A DNA stretch of 64,000 nt from Chrysemys picta bellii. Taxonomy: Eukaryota; Chordata; Testudines; Emydidae. Below the pieces are notes generated by a model. It did no database searches and was not told where the DNA came from. It saw only the letters and a list, made by a program, of their open reading frames with translations. The first letter of the stretch is position 1, and each line of letters begins with the position of its first letter. Made by a program: the position numbers and the translations under genes. The stretch spans positions 33,578,998-33,642,997 of the forward strand of contig NC_088791.1 in assembly GCF_011386835.1 (NCBI RefSeq), given 5' to 3'. Below are positions 10,770 to 21,689 of the stretch, one piece after another.

Positions 10770-13320
10770 GGGCCCTAAATGTATTTATTTAGAATTTAAA
10801 GATGTTTATTATAGATGGGACCCACACTAAACCCATCTCTTTTGGCATATTTGGAATCTGGAACTAAGTGCTGTGACTTGGGACTATCTTTACTACAGAG
10901 CTTTACTACTATAGAGCTTGGTGCTGCAACACTGAGGTAGGTGGGAGTTTAGCTCACTTAAGCTGAGTATCGTCAATCCATATGTACATGGAGGGGGTGA
11001 AAGCTGCAGGTAGAAGGGACATGCTGATGGGTATCCACACATGCTCTTCAGAGAAGAGATGAGATATACTGATATTAGGGAAAGTATTTACATACACAGA
11101 TCCAGTGGCCACCTGATCCAGATAGGATATATGGATGGGATATAGCCACTAGTCCAGAGGATAGAATAGGGGACATGGAGGGGAAATGGATTCCTTTGTT
11201 CCCTGAGACACATACAGTTCTCTGAAAAAAATGTTTTTCAGACTGCAAATGATTAAGGGTGAAATATACATGACTTGCACACAGCATGTCTGGGGCAGAG
11301 CAGTGAATGTCGGAGTCCAAGGGAGAGCCTCTTCCTCTCTAAACCAATGGAACTCCAGTTCAAGTATCCTTACCAATTCAAACTGCAACAGGGACAGACT
11401 GATGGGGAAAGAGACACATCCCTTTGTTTAAGTTTCTTAAACAGATAACTTCTGGAATTGCCATTTCAGATCAACTCCTGCAGCGTTGGTTTATGACAGG
11501 GCACTAAATGAAACTCAATTTAACTTCCCTGCTAAAGTTTTTCCTGTGCTCTATAAGAATGATGGACAATTCATTAACAAAGTTTCAGAATCTGAAACAG
11601 GCTTATATTCCACTGAATCCTTATTCAGTTAGTTTTACTTAAACGGAGTATTTTCCATCGCTACTAGTGATTTCACAGTAATTGGACTTCCCACACCAGC
11701 AAATCAGAATATATAATAGCCAATAGGTTATGAGCCTTATACCTTTTGTTAAAGAGCTAATATAAGTAACACAAGCAGTATTCTGAATGGAAGAGTTCAA
11801 TAATGAATTTCAACCTTCTACTGAATTTCATTCAGCTGCTGTGTCAGAGGAAGAGGCTTGGAGGTTTAATTCTAAACAGGTTAGTAAAAATAAGGTTACA
11901 GATTCTATTTAAAAATTGGCTGACATTCCAAGCCAAAGCTTAGTGGGTAGACTTCTGTAATACAGTAGAGCTGGATTTGGAAAAGACCTTGAGCCGCTCA
12001 GTCCTTAGGCCTTCAGGGATGTGGTCTGGCTTGAATCTGAGGTTCTGAATTTATCTGTTTTGAAAATTTGCCTGCTGTGCTAGATCACACATAAGCAATA
12101 TTGGATTTTTAAATGTGTGTGCCTACATATGGTATATTGGATTAGAGTTAAGGCTTCACTCTCTAGGGGAGGGAGAACAGTTTGCCAGCTGGACTTAAGC
12201 ACTCTGTAGTGGCTAGGTTTAAGTAGACATTGCAAATTTGGAGGAGGTTGCCTATGCAGTGCTGAGTATCTAATATGAACAGGAGGTTGAGGGTAATGTG
12301 CAGAGAAAAATGGCTGCTTGATATGAAAGTGCGGTGAAGGCCTCATTGCCCCATTGAGATGGCCAACATGCTGAATCCAAGGGAGAGCCTCCTTGTCACA
12401 TGGGGACCATTTAACTGGATTGCAGGTGACTAACATCAGGACAAAAAGATAGTGAAGGCTTTCTCCTAGGATGTGGCACCTTTGGTCTCCAGTTGGTTTC
12501 CAAATAGGAAAGAAAAATGGGGGAAGGAGCTACCCAACCTTCCGTGTGACCCGTACAAGTCCATAAAGACTCATAGCTTGAAGTGACATCATCCATCCAA
12601 TGAGCCACAAAATGTAAAGAAACAACAAATAAAAAACAGGAAGGAAAAATCAACTCAAAAATGTTAAAAATAAGGTGTGTCCTTTTCTGTTCAATAAGGC
12701 TTTGTTTCAGACACAACTCTATTCTTACCCATACTGGACTGATAAGAGATAAAGCATGACATTCTGGCTCTTTAAGTGTTAACAGATCCAGTCACTGATT
12801 AGAAAGACAATTTCCCACATTGAATGAACACCACATTTATCCACATATTACAGAGGATGTGTTTTGTTAGGCAAGGTACTTTTCACTCGAACCTAGAAAT
12901 CTGTTGCTAATGGATACTAAACCTCTTTCCTTCCCATGGAGTTGAATACACTTTTCATATATGGAACAATAAAAACTGTACAGTGTCTCAGAATGAACAA
13001 AGTTTTAAAAATTCAGTGAGATATTTTATGACAAACTGCAATTGTTATTCAGAAATATTACATTTTTTAGAAAAACATCACGTCAGGGGCAGGCAGATGG
13101 AAGTCTGCTTGGTAGGACCTTTACTGTAAATCAAAGGGTTTGCAGTTGTGTAAAACCTTTAGCAACACAGTGGTTCCATATTCTTCTGATATTTTTGTCT
13201 CCATTTTTAGATGTAATCACTGTTACCAGAGAAAGATCTTCACATAGAGTTAATCTTGTAGGTATGATCAGATTGAACCTTCTGTTTAGCTCTTTGTTGT
13301 AGTTTCATCATCTCCAGAGC
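10770..13320. other. no gene recognised
   Basis: 2.5 kb with several short open frames (longest 118 codons, 12080-12436, minus strand) and no recognisable domain, repeat border or RNA gene. Confidence 0.4.
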
Positions 13321-14001
13321 TTTGCACAAAGCAGGGGTTCCCAAACTTGCGGACATGATCCTATTTTAATGAACTATTTCCTTCTGGGACCCCACACAGC
13401 ATGGTGGGTGCCATTTTGCTCTACAAAAATGGAGTCTTCCACACAGCATGACCTCGTAAGTACGGTATATGCGAGGTCATGCCATGTGAAGGATGCCATT
13501 TTGTTAAATGGCATCCTCCATGCATCATGATCTCACACACACTGCACATTTGAGGTCACATTGTTTGGAGCTGTAATGGGGTGTCCTCACCTCTCACAAG
13601 CACCCTCTGTCTCAGTGTGTGTTCCTGCATTCTCTCTCTCAGTTTGTGGTGAGTCTTTAGTAACTCAGCCCTCTGGCCAAATCACACACAGTATATATGC
13701 AAGATAAAAATCAAACTCCTTCCAAGATATAAGTCCAATAAGGGGCCTATCTCAGCACCCTCTGTAGTGTCCCTTTATCTGCAGCCCTATCCCTGGGCTC
13801 ACTCCTTAATCAGTCCAGCAGGGTCTATCTCAGTACCCTTCTTCAAACTGTCTCTCAGCCCCTTCTGGACGCCTTTGAATTGTCCCTGCTCTTCAAGCAG
13901 TCCCGACCCTAGTGTGGGGCCACATCCCCAAAGTCTCCCTCCCTGGAGACTATTCACCTCTCGGGGCCCTTCTGGCCCCAGCTCTTCAGTTGGGCCACCT
14001 T

Positions 14002-14252
14002 GGCCATGTCTACACATGTCTACACTACAGCTGTGTCGCTACAGCCATGGCGCTAAAAAGGCACACAGCATAGTTGCTGTTTGTCAGATCTCCTGCTGAC
14101 AAAAAACTTCCACCCCAATGAGCGGCATTAGCTTTGTCGGCAGGAGAGTGCTTCTGCCGACAAAGCAAAACTTTTGTATTGGGGAATGGTGTTTTTTTAA
14201 CACCTCTGAAAAACAAAAGTTTTGTTGTTCAGTTGCCAGTGTAGACATAGCC
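14002..14252. mobile_element. MITE with GGCYATGTCTACAC termini
   Basis: The left end GGCCATGTCTACAC and the complement of the right end GGCTATGTCTACAC are TIRs. Inside is a perfect 13-bp hairpin, GCTTTGTCGGCAG / CTGCCGACAAAGC, with a 10-nt loop. It is non-coding and lies back to back with the next MITE. Confidence 0.7.
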
Positions 14253-14535
14253 TTAGGGCTTGTCTACACTTCACTACATTGACTTCAGCTACGTGAATAG
14301 CGTAGCTGAAGTCAATGTACTTAGATCTATTTACCACGGTGTCTTCACTGCGGTAAGTTGACAGCTGACACTCTCCCTCTGACTCCGCTTGTGCTCCTCG
14401 TTCTGGTGGAGTACCAGAGTCGACTGGAGAGTGCTCAGCGGTCGATTTATCACATCTATATGAGAAACGATAAATCGACGCCCGCTGGATCAATTGCTGC
14501 CCGACGATCCGACGAGTAGTGTAGAAAAGCCCTAA
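14253..14535. mobile_element. MITE with TTAGGGCTTGTCTACAC termini
   Basis: The left end TTAGGGCTTGTCTACAC and the complement of the right end TTAGGGCTTTTCTACAC form TIRs. The TTA/TAA edges fit the 3-bp TWA target duplication of PIF/Harbinger elements (inference). A perfect 18-bp stem, ACATTGACTTCAGCTACG with loop TGAATAG, lies near the left end, and a second hairpin around CGATTTATC lies near the right. The same architecture recurs at 48389-48690. Confidence 0.7.
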
Positions 14536-15214
14536 GAGAGTTCAGTTCCCCTTCTGGGACATATCAAAGTCCAGGCCATTTTCCCAGTGGTTGCTGGTGG
14601 GGACCCAGACCCACCCTCTACTCCAGGTCCCAGCCTAGGGACCCTAAAGATAGCAGCCATCCAACATGTCCCTTTAACTAAGCTACATTGCTGCTATGAT
14701 TCCCTAGGCCACTTCCCCACCAGGGTCACAGCTCATTCTTCCCCTTACTTCAGGGCCTTGTCCTAGTTGAGTCCCAGCAGCCAGCCCAGAGCGCCTTCAC
14801 GTTCCTCTCAGTCTCTGCCAGCACTGCTCTATCTGGAGTTCTGTAGCTCCCTCAGCCAGCTGGGCACACCATTCATACTCCTTCAGCTCCAGCAAGGAAC
14901 TGATTTCATTCTCGTCCTGCAGCTCTTCTTATACTAGCCCACTGGACCCCTATTGGCTACTCCCTACAGCCTTTCTGATTGGCTGCTTCCCACACAGCTG
15001 CTCTAGACCACTTGAAGGACTCTCTCCACTGCCCTTTTCTGGGTTGGGATGTGGGAGGCCGTGAGGCACTCAGCAGGGGGGCTCAGGGCCTAATTTATCC
15101 CATCTCAAGAGCAAAATGGCATCCTCTGCACACTAGGACTTGCCACAACTGCATCTGCTGATGGTGCAACCCCATTTGGGGTCACAACCCACAGTTTTGG
15201 AACCGCTGGCATAG

Positions 15215-15955
15215 AGCTAAACCTTCTCTTCAGCAGCATTAAAGAATATCCTGTTATTTTATTACACTGCTTTGTGATATGCATATTGCTTTTAAAGTAT
15301 ATTTTAGTTTCCATTCATAGTGATGAAGTGAGCTTCAAGGGCATAGAGGCTACTTTGTTTTCCTGCCAACAACTGAGCAGTTTAAGTAACTTTCTGAACC
15401 AGACACCCATAAACCATTGAGATACTTGGGGCTCCCACTTTTATTCCTGATGAACGAAGCTCACCTCTGCTACCCTTGTAATATGTCATCAAGCCACCTT
15501 GATAATGCTATTCTTTCATGTTGCAAGGTAGGAAGATTCAATTGCAGCAAACATTTCTAAAGCTATTAAAATGGTTTCCCTAAATAAATATGAGATGAAT
15601 TTCAGGTTACAATACTGATTCCATAGCCCACAAAAAAAAAAATCACATTTTTACTTGGTCATCTTGCTTACATCTGTAGCTTGGTGGAAATGTTTGACAA
15701 CTCTCAGAATGTTGCTGCCTAGCAGAATACTGCCAAATGCAGTTGGAGCAAAACCAGCAATCCTGTTAGATTTCACACATGAAGTAGGGTCAGTTTAGGG
15801 TCCTAAGGAAACTGTAGATGAAGTGGTGTAAGTGATTCAGTGGGTGGCATTCTTTCTCCCCAATAAATCATTGAACAAATACCCTGATGAGAAAAGATGC
15901 TGTGCTACTGGAGATGCTTTCTGAATATCCCATGTGTACGGTCACTGTGTGGAGA
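15215..15955. other. no gene recognised
   Basis: Unannotated DNA with one A-run near 15632; nothing supported. Confidence 0.4.
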
Positions 15956-15959
15956 GTGA

Positions 15960-16055
15960 GGTATAGTTATTAGGGGAGATGGTGACTCGGGACCTCTGAG
16001 TTCCAGTCCCAACTCTGCTCCTGATTTGTCATCTTTTGCAAGTCAGAGATGTCTT
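15960..16055 (+). repeat. MIR/CORE-SINE-like fragment
   Basis: GACCTCTGAGTTCCAGTCCC, AACTCTGCTCCTGATTTGTC and TTTTGCAAGTCA follow the order of a MIR SINE: the tRNA B-box region, then the core TGACCTTGGGCAAGTCA. Diverged, with no tail. Confidence 0.55.
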
Positions 16056-16596
16056 ACATATTCAAGAGTGTACGCTAATTTGGGTTACCTAATTGGAACA
16101 ACTGGGGCTACATTTTCAGGGGAAATGAGGACCCAAAACTCCAGCTGCCATCAGTGGGTGATCTGAGTGCTCAACCCCTCTAAAAATCAGGCCATCTGTT
16201 CAACTGTGTAATGTGCATTTAGGTGTCTAACTTTTTGCACCAAAGTTTAAAAACTTTGGACTTGGTCTATAAATATGAATAGCAGTTGTGTAAGGCCATC
16301 TACAATTCATATACTAAAGTGCAGGGTAGTGTTGCTAACACCATGTACCTTTAAAAACTATGTGTGTAACACTACTGTGTTTCATTCCATGAATGGCGGT
16401 GCATTAAAGTGGTATGTGGTCTGATTCCTATATATAATTTGTAAAGTGCTTCAGATTGAAAGCTACTATTTAAATGTAAATTGTTGTGTTGGTATTATTA
16501 AATAATATTAATATCATCATCAGCTTCCTAGGCATTTGGGAAGAAGTAAAGGGAAACAGCATAGATATGTTTTCCTTTTAGATTTTGGAAAACGAT

Positions 16597-16630
16597 CTTT
16601 CTCAGAACAGAATGTGCTTTCTCAGAACAG
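16597..16630. repeat. 20-bp tandem duplication beside the palindrome
   Basis: CTTTCTCAGAACAG occurs at 16597-16610 and again at 16617-16630, separated by AATGTG. The second copy ends exactly where the perfect palindrome starts, which suggests the same replication or repair event made both. Confidence 0.85.
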
Positions 16631-16752
16631 TCTGAGTGACTGGTGGTTTGCTTCTCTATCAGATATTTTGAGCCACACGTTCCCCTCTGTGCACAGAGGG
16701 GAACGTGTGGCTCAAAATATCTGATAGAGAAGCAAACCACCAGTCACTCAGA
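16631..16752. repeat. perfect 122-bp palindrome with no spacer
   Basis: Bases 16631-16691 and 16692-16752 are exact reverse complements over all 61 bp, with the centre at GTG|CAC. The outermost bases are TCTGAGTGAC and GTCACTCAGA; symmetry stops immediately outside. It shows no hAT, Harbinger or other terminal signature and I do not recognise it as a repeat. Such a sequence can extrude as a cruciform. It may be a very recent foldback duplication or a library or assembly artefact. Confidence 0.95.
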
Positions 16753-16759
16753 GTGAATC

Positions 16760-17595
16760 TGATGCACTTTCTGTGGGTATAGCTCCCATTCAATCTGCCA
16801 TTTTAGACTGAAATCAAGATAGAAACAAAATGGTAGCTGTGACTTGAAGGATCACTTGAGAGATTCTATTCATATCAAAATCCTATTTATTTGAATGTCT
16901 GTCGCACAAAACATATGTAAGCAAAATTCAGTGTTAGCACCAAAAAGTAATTTGTTGGGTATTCACAGTATTAAACACAGAAGGCAAACAGTGAGTCTGA
17001 TTATCCCCAGAAAAGCAAAGGGTAAATGATGCACTAATCCTGAAGTGGAAACTAATAGTTTTAGTGCATGACACTTTTGATAATTTGGTATTTTTTCATA
17101 TTTTAAATTGTTTTCTGCTGTAGAAATGACATTGCAAAAAGCCCTTTCACTTTAAAAATAAGCTGGCTGCTTTATATTTTGCTTTTGTACCATAAGTCCA
17201 GTATCTTATTTAATGCAAATAGTGTACTTCTTACAATTAATTTTGATATAAAAATATTAGTTATTATTTAAGTGCTCTTAAAATTCTCTAATGACACCAT
17301 AAATTTTGGAGTTTGTTGAGCCCTGGAACAAAATTGCTTCCAAATAACCCCAACATTCAATTAGAAATATTTTCAGCTTGCATGAGGAATTTTAATGCTC
17401 TTACATTGTTTTTTCTTCTTACAGAACAAATGCATTTACAACTCTGAATATCTTTGTTGGTTGACTGGCATGTCCATTTTTATACTAGCTGCAAGTTGAA
17501 ATGGGCCTTTAGTTCTTCCACTACTACAATGAATATGACTGTCTTTGGCTGGTATCAGTAGCATGAATTAGTCAATCAAAGCAAAGCCAATTGAC
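16760..17595. other. no gene recognised
   Basis: Very AT-rich DNA without a supported feature. Confidence 0.4.
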
Positions 17596-17599
17596 ATGA

Positions 17600-17745
17600 G
17601 AGGCTGCATAGATTAGTAGAAAGATCACATTTCCAGGAACTCCTGAGTTCTAGTCCTAGATCTATTGCTGACTTGTTATTTGGCCTTGGGCAAATTACTT
17701 CACCTTTCCATTTGTAAAATAGGGATAATTATACTTATCCAAATG
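17600..17745 (+). repeat. MIR/CORE-SINE-like element
   Basis: GAGTTCTAGTCCTAGATCT, then TTGGCCTTGGGCAAATTACT and TTTGTAAAATAGGGATAATT, is the textbook order of a MIR: B-box region, core, and GTAAAATGGGGATAATA tail. This is the clearest MIR copy in the window. Confidence 0.75.
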
Positions 17746-17864
17746 GCCACCATTAAATATGTATGGTCACAGGGCTAGCTGCACCTTCCCTTCCCCCACT
17801 CTGGTCTTTCAGTGCACCCCCCGAGACGTCATGCCTCTACACCTTCTGATATGGAATCATGAAT

Positions 17865-20172
17865 AAATGGTTATAACCTATTTAGGAAAGACTGAATGGT
17901 CAAAAGGGGAGGGAGAGTATTACTCTATGTCTAAAGTGGCAAAACCTGTTTCTGAGTCACTGACAACTTAGAAGAAAATGGTCTTGAATGCTTATGCATA
18001 AGTGTCTTAATGGAGAAAGTACAAGATGGAATTTCTAAATACTATAGATGACAACTTCCTAACTCAAAAAGCGTTGCATCCAACATAGGGGAATTCTATA
18101 TTAGACTGGATCTTGATAGATACAGAGGAATTGATTACAGATCTAAAAATTAGTGGTAGCTTGGTACAAGTGATCATGACTTGATCAGATTTATAATGTG
18201 CAAACAGAATAAAATCCAGAGCAGTAACATATATAAAGGAAGAATGCTCTACTGGCTTGGAGAGGAAGTGAAGGCAGCCATATAAACAGATGGAAGAAAG
18301 GAGAAGTCAACAGTAATGAATATTATCAGAAGCTAGGAATTGTAGAAAATTGAAAAGAGATGCAAAGGGACACAAGGAGAACTCTATGGCCAGTAGAGTT
18401 AAGGACAAAAAGGAAGAGTTTTACAAGTATATTAAGAACAAAAAAATCTTAACAATGTTATTGGACCATTACTATACAGAAATGGTAAAATTTTCAATAA
18501 TGATACAGAAAAGGTAGAAGTACTCAGTAAATATTTCTGTTCTATATCAGGGAAAAAGCCAGATGGTGGCGACACACACTCTATTCTAATGGGAATTCAT
18601 GAGGATTTTAGATAGCAGGTCCTAAAGTTACATATTTTTAAATCAGCAGGTCTAGATAGATAACTTGTACCCAAGAGTTTTATAAGAGCCAGCTAAGGAT
18701 ACTGCTAAACTATTAATGCTGATTTTCAATAAGTCTTGGAACACTGGAGAAGTTCCAGAGGATTGGAGAAAACCTAATGTTGTGCCAATATTTAAAAAGG
18801 TAAATGGGATGATCTAGGTAATTACTGGTCATCAGTTTAAAATCGATCCTAGGCAAGATAATGGAGCAGCTGATACAGGACTCAATTAATAAAGAATTAA
18901 AGGAGGTAATATAATTAATGCCAATCAACATGGGTTTATGGAAAATAAATCCTATCAAGCCAACTTGATATTTTCTTTTTGATGAGATTTCAAGTTTGAT
19001 TATGGATGTAACAGTGTTGCTGTAATATACTTAGACTTCTGTAAGGCATTTGATTTTGTACCACATGACGTTTTGATTAAAAAACTAGAAAGATACAAAA
19101 TTAACGTGGCATATATTAAATTGATTAAAACTGGCTCACTGGTGGGGTCAAAATGTATTTGTGAATGGGGCAATATTATCAAATTGGTGTGTTTCTGGTG
19201 GAATCCCACTGGGATTGTTTTTGGCCCTATGCTATTTAATATTTTTATTGATGACCTGGAAGAGAACATAAAATCATCACTGATCAAGTTTGCAGATTAC
19301 ACAAAACTTGGGGGAGTGGTGAATAATGAAGAAGACAGGTCATTGATCTGGATCACTTGGTGAGCAGAGCTCAAGCAAGCAATATGCATTTTAATGTGGC
19401 TAACCATAAATATATACATGTAGGAACAAAGTATGTATCCATACTTACAGGATGGGGACTCTCTCCTGGGAATCAGTGACTCTGAAAAATATTTGGGGGT
19501 CATGATGGATAATTAGCTGAACATGAGCTCCCAGTGTGACACTGTGGCCAAAAGGGCTAATAAAATCCTGAGATGCATAAAGAGAAATCTTGAATAGGAG
19601 TAGAGATTTTATTGGCACTAATGCAACTGCTATTGGAATACCATGTCCATTTCTGGTGTCTTCAATTCAAGAATAACGTTGATAAATTGGAGAAGGTAAA
19701 GAGTTTAGCCACAAGAATGACTGAGGGATTAGAAAACATGCTTTATAGTGATAAGCTAAATAGACAGAGTTCCTTGAGTCTAACAAAGAGAATGCTAAGG
19801 GATGACTTGATCACAGTCTATAATTACCTACATGGGGAACACATATATGATAATGAGGTTTTCAGTCTAGCAGTCAAAGATATAACAAGATCCTATGGCT
19901 GAATGTTGAAACTAAACAAATTCAGACTGTAAATGGGGTGTACATTTCTATAGTGAGGGTAATTAACCATTGGAAAAATTTACCAAGGGTTATTGTGGAG
20001 TCTTCATCACTGGCAACTGCTAAGGCACAATTGTTTTTGGTTTTTTTTTAATAAAAGATATGCTCTAGTCCAAAGGGAAATATTGTGGGGCAGTTGTATG
20101 GCTTCTGTTATACAGGAGATCAAATTACATAATCTCAGCAATCCTTTCTGACCTTGCAATCTATGATTGTGC
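17865..20172 (+). mobile_element. old CR1 LINE, 5'-truncated, sense on + strand
   Basis: About 2.3 kb following CR1 ORF2 order: an endonuclease-side stretch (AAGTGATCATGACTTGATCA near 18168), AAAGGGACACAAGGAGAACTC near 18366, GAAGTTCCAGAGGATTGGAG near 18750, the reverse transcriptase region with a TTAGACTTCTGTAAGGCATT block near 19030, and a tail ending CTGACCTTGCAATCTATGAT near 20150. Frames are broken repeatedly by stops and indels; short open pieces survive at 19073-19363 and 19612-19902. In the first, an FADY sequence stands where the family has FADD, so a catalytic aspartate is lost. It is clearly inactive and much older than the copy at 51.7 kb. Confidence 0.85.
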
Positions 20173-20214
20173 TACTCTTATACCAAGTCTTGGGCTAATG
20201 TATCCTGTGCACTG

Positions 20215-20830
20215 ACAGTGGTTGCCCAGCATTTCTGTCTGGGTTCAGTACCTGTGGTTCTTCTCTTCGGGAGGCTGTGACCTGTGGTGAATACTGTGCC
20301 TTCTTAACCTAAAGTATGTTTAATCTGAACAGTAGGAATAAAGCATAACATAAGAGAAAACAGTTTTTAAAATAGCAAAAGATCTGCACACATCTATCTA
20401 ACCTAAAATCCTGCCATCTTTTGGTACAGACCGTAAACAGGCCTTATTCTTCTAGTCACTCCTAACCTCCGGGGTCTGGGTGTCAGTCTATTTCCTTTAA
20501 CTGTCTCTCCTCAGGCAGATGAGGGTGTGTGTTCTTTTAAATCAATTTAGGGTCCATGTTCTCCTGTGTTCACACACTTGGAACACCCCCTTTAGACAAA
20601 CTAGCCCAGTAAACACATAAGAGGTCAGAGTCAGAACATCAAAGAGAATGGCCCTTGTATTATCCCTGTTGGTAGATGGGTGATTATCCCAAGCCACTTT
20701 TTTTTTGCCTAGCTCTTTGTTTCCCAACAGCCTGTTGATGTTACCCAATCTAGTCACACAGTTAAAAATCCCAGTAACCAGGTCACATACAGTATTGACA
20801 AATTATTTTAGACTGTCCTCACTTCAGCTA
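20215..20830 (-). repeat. possible LTR-derived sequence
   Basis: Composition and motif order (CT-rich segments, AGCATAACATAAGAGAAAAC, GTAAACACATAAGAGGTCAG) resemble antisense LTR bodies elsewhere in the window, but I find neither TG...CA ends nor a target duplication. Low confidence. Confidence 0.3.
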
Positions 20831-20951
20831 TAGAGAACAGTTACCACCATCATTTTTTCTACTAATTAAAGGAAAGTGAGGGGAGAAGTTGTAGCATTTG
20901 TGTGGAAACCACTGGCAAATGCTGACGATTTATGGCAACCACTATATCCAC

Positions 20952-21681
20952 TGTGACAGGGCAAGGCCAGATGGCTATAGTAAAGTAGTGGGAGACAGAT
21001 ATATTAGCCACAGGCTAAACAAATCCCTGCTACCAGGATAAGTAAATTACAGCTGCTTCAGGCCAATTAAGACACCTAAGGCCAATTAAAATCTTTCCAG
21101 CAGGCAGGGAAGACAGTGGGTTGATTGGGACACCTGAAGCCAATCAGGGGCTGGCTGAAACTAGTTAAAAGCCTCCCAGTTAGTCAGGTGTGTGCCTGTG
21201 TCAGGAGCTGTAGGAGGAAGCTGTGCTCTTGGAGGAACTGAGCAGTACAAACCATCTCAGGAGCAAGGAAGGAGGCCCTGAGGCAAGGGTGAAGTAGACA
21301 TTGAGGAAGTGGGGGCTGCTGTGGGGAAGTGGCTCAGGGAATTGTATGCATCCTGTTTCTAAAAGGTCAGCTACCATAGCTGATACTATTAGGGTCCCTG
21401 GGCTGGAGCCTGTAGTAGAGGGTGGACCTGGGTTCCCCACTTCCCACCCCCCTGAATTAATCACTAAGACTGGGAGACAACAGAGACTGCAAGGGAGAGT
21501 AGCTTCTCCTCACCTCCCTTGCTGGCTTATGATGAAAATGGCTCAGTAGGCTGTGACCCTTGCCTCTAGAGAGAGAAGGGCTACGTGGAGGGTCACAGTG
21601 AGCCTCTGAGGCTAGCGAAATCCACCAGGAAGCGCAGGACCCACAGAGACAAGGACAGAGCTTTGTCATGGCACCATCACA
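20952..21681 (+). mobile_element. diverged LTR, same family as 32356-33005
   Basis: It starts TGTGACAGGGC and runs through GCCAATTAAGACACCT, GCCAATCAGGGGCTG, TAGTTAAAAGCCTCC (TATA position), GGGAAGTGGCTCAGGGA, GCTGGAGCCTGTAGTAGAGG, AATCCACCAGGAAGCGCAGG and ACCCACAGAGACAAGGACAG to GCTTTGTCATGG. These blocks occur in the same order in the LTR at 32356. The exact 3' end is uncertain (21668 or 21681) and no target duplication is evident. Open frames inside it (21201-21789) are coincidental. Confidence 0.7.
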
Positions 21682-21689
21682 GGATTGAA

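Larger units (their letters stand above)
13572..15107 (-). mobile_element. antisense solo LTR nested in the hAT-type element
   Basis: Bounded by TGTAATGGGG (left) and CCATCTCA (right), giving TG...CA ends. Flanking pentamers GGAGC (13567-13571) and AGAGC (15108-15112) look like a target duplication with one change. On the minus strand it shows an inverted CCAAT-type signal (AGCCAATAGG) followed by TATAAGAAGAG near 14926-14936, in promoter order. It is itself interrupted by two MITEs (14002-14535); without them it is ~1 kb. No internal retroviral genes are present. Confidence 0.65.
13332..15208. mobile_element. hAT-type non-autonomous element carrying nested insertions
   Basis: The left end CAGGGGTTCCCAAACTTGCG and the right end, read on the other strand, CAGCGGTTCCAAAACTGTG are matching TIRs of hAT style. 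Flanking octamers GCACAAAG (13324-13331) and GCATAGAG (15209-15216) agree at 6 of 8 bases, both differences being transitions, so this is a convincing old 8-bp target duplication. After removal of the inserted LTR (13572-15107) only ~340 bp of host element remain, so it has no transposase. Confidence 0.8.

Noticed and set aside
19073..19902. Short + frames resembling reverse transcriptase
   Set aside because: Real homology, but they are pieces of one broken CR1 and are annotated as that element, not as genes.
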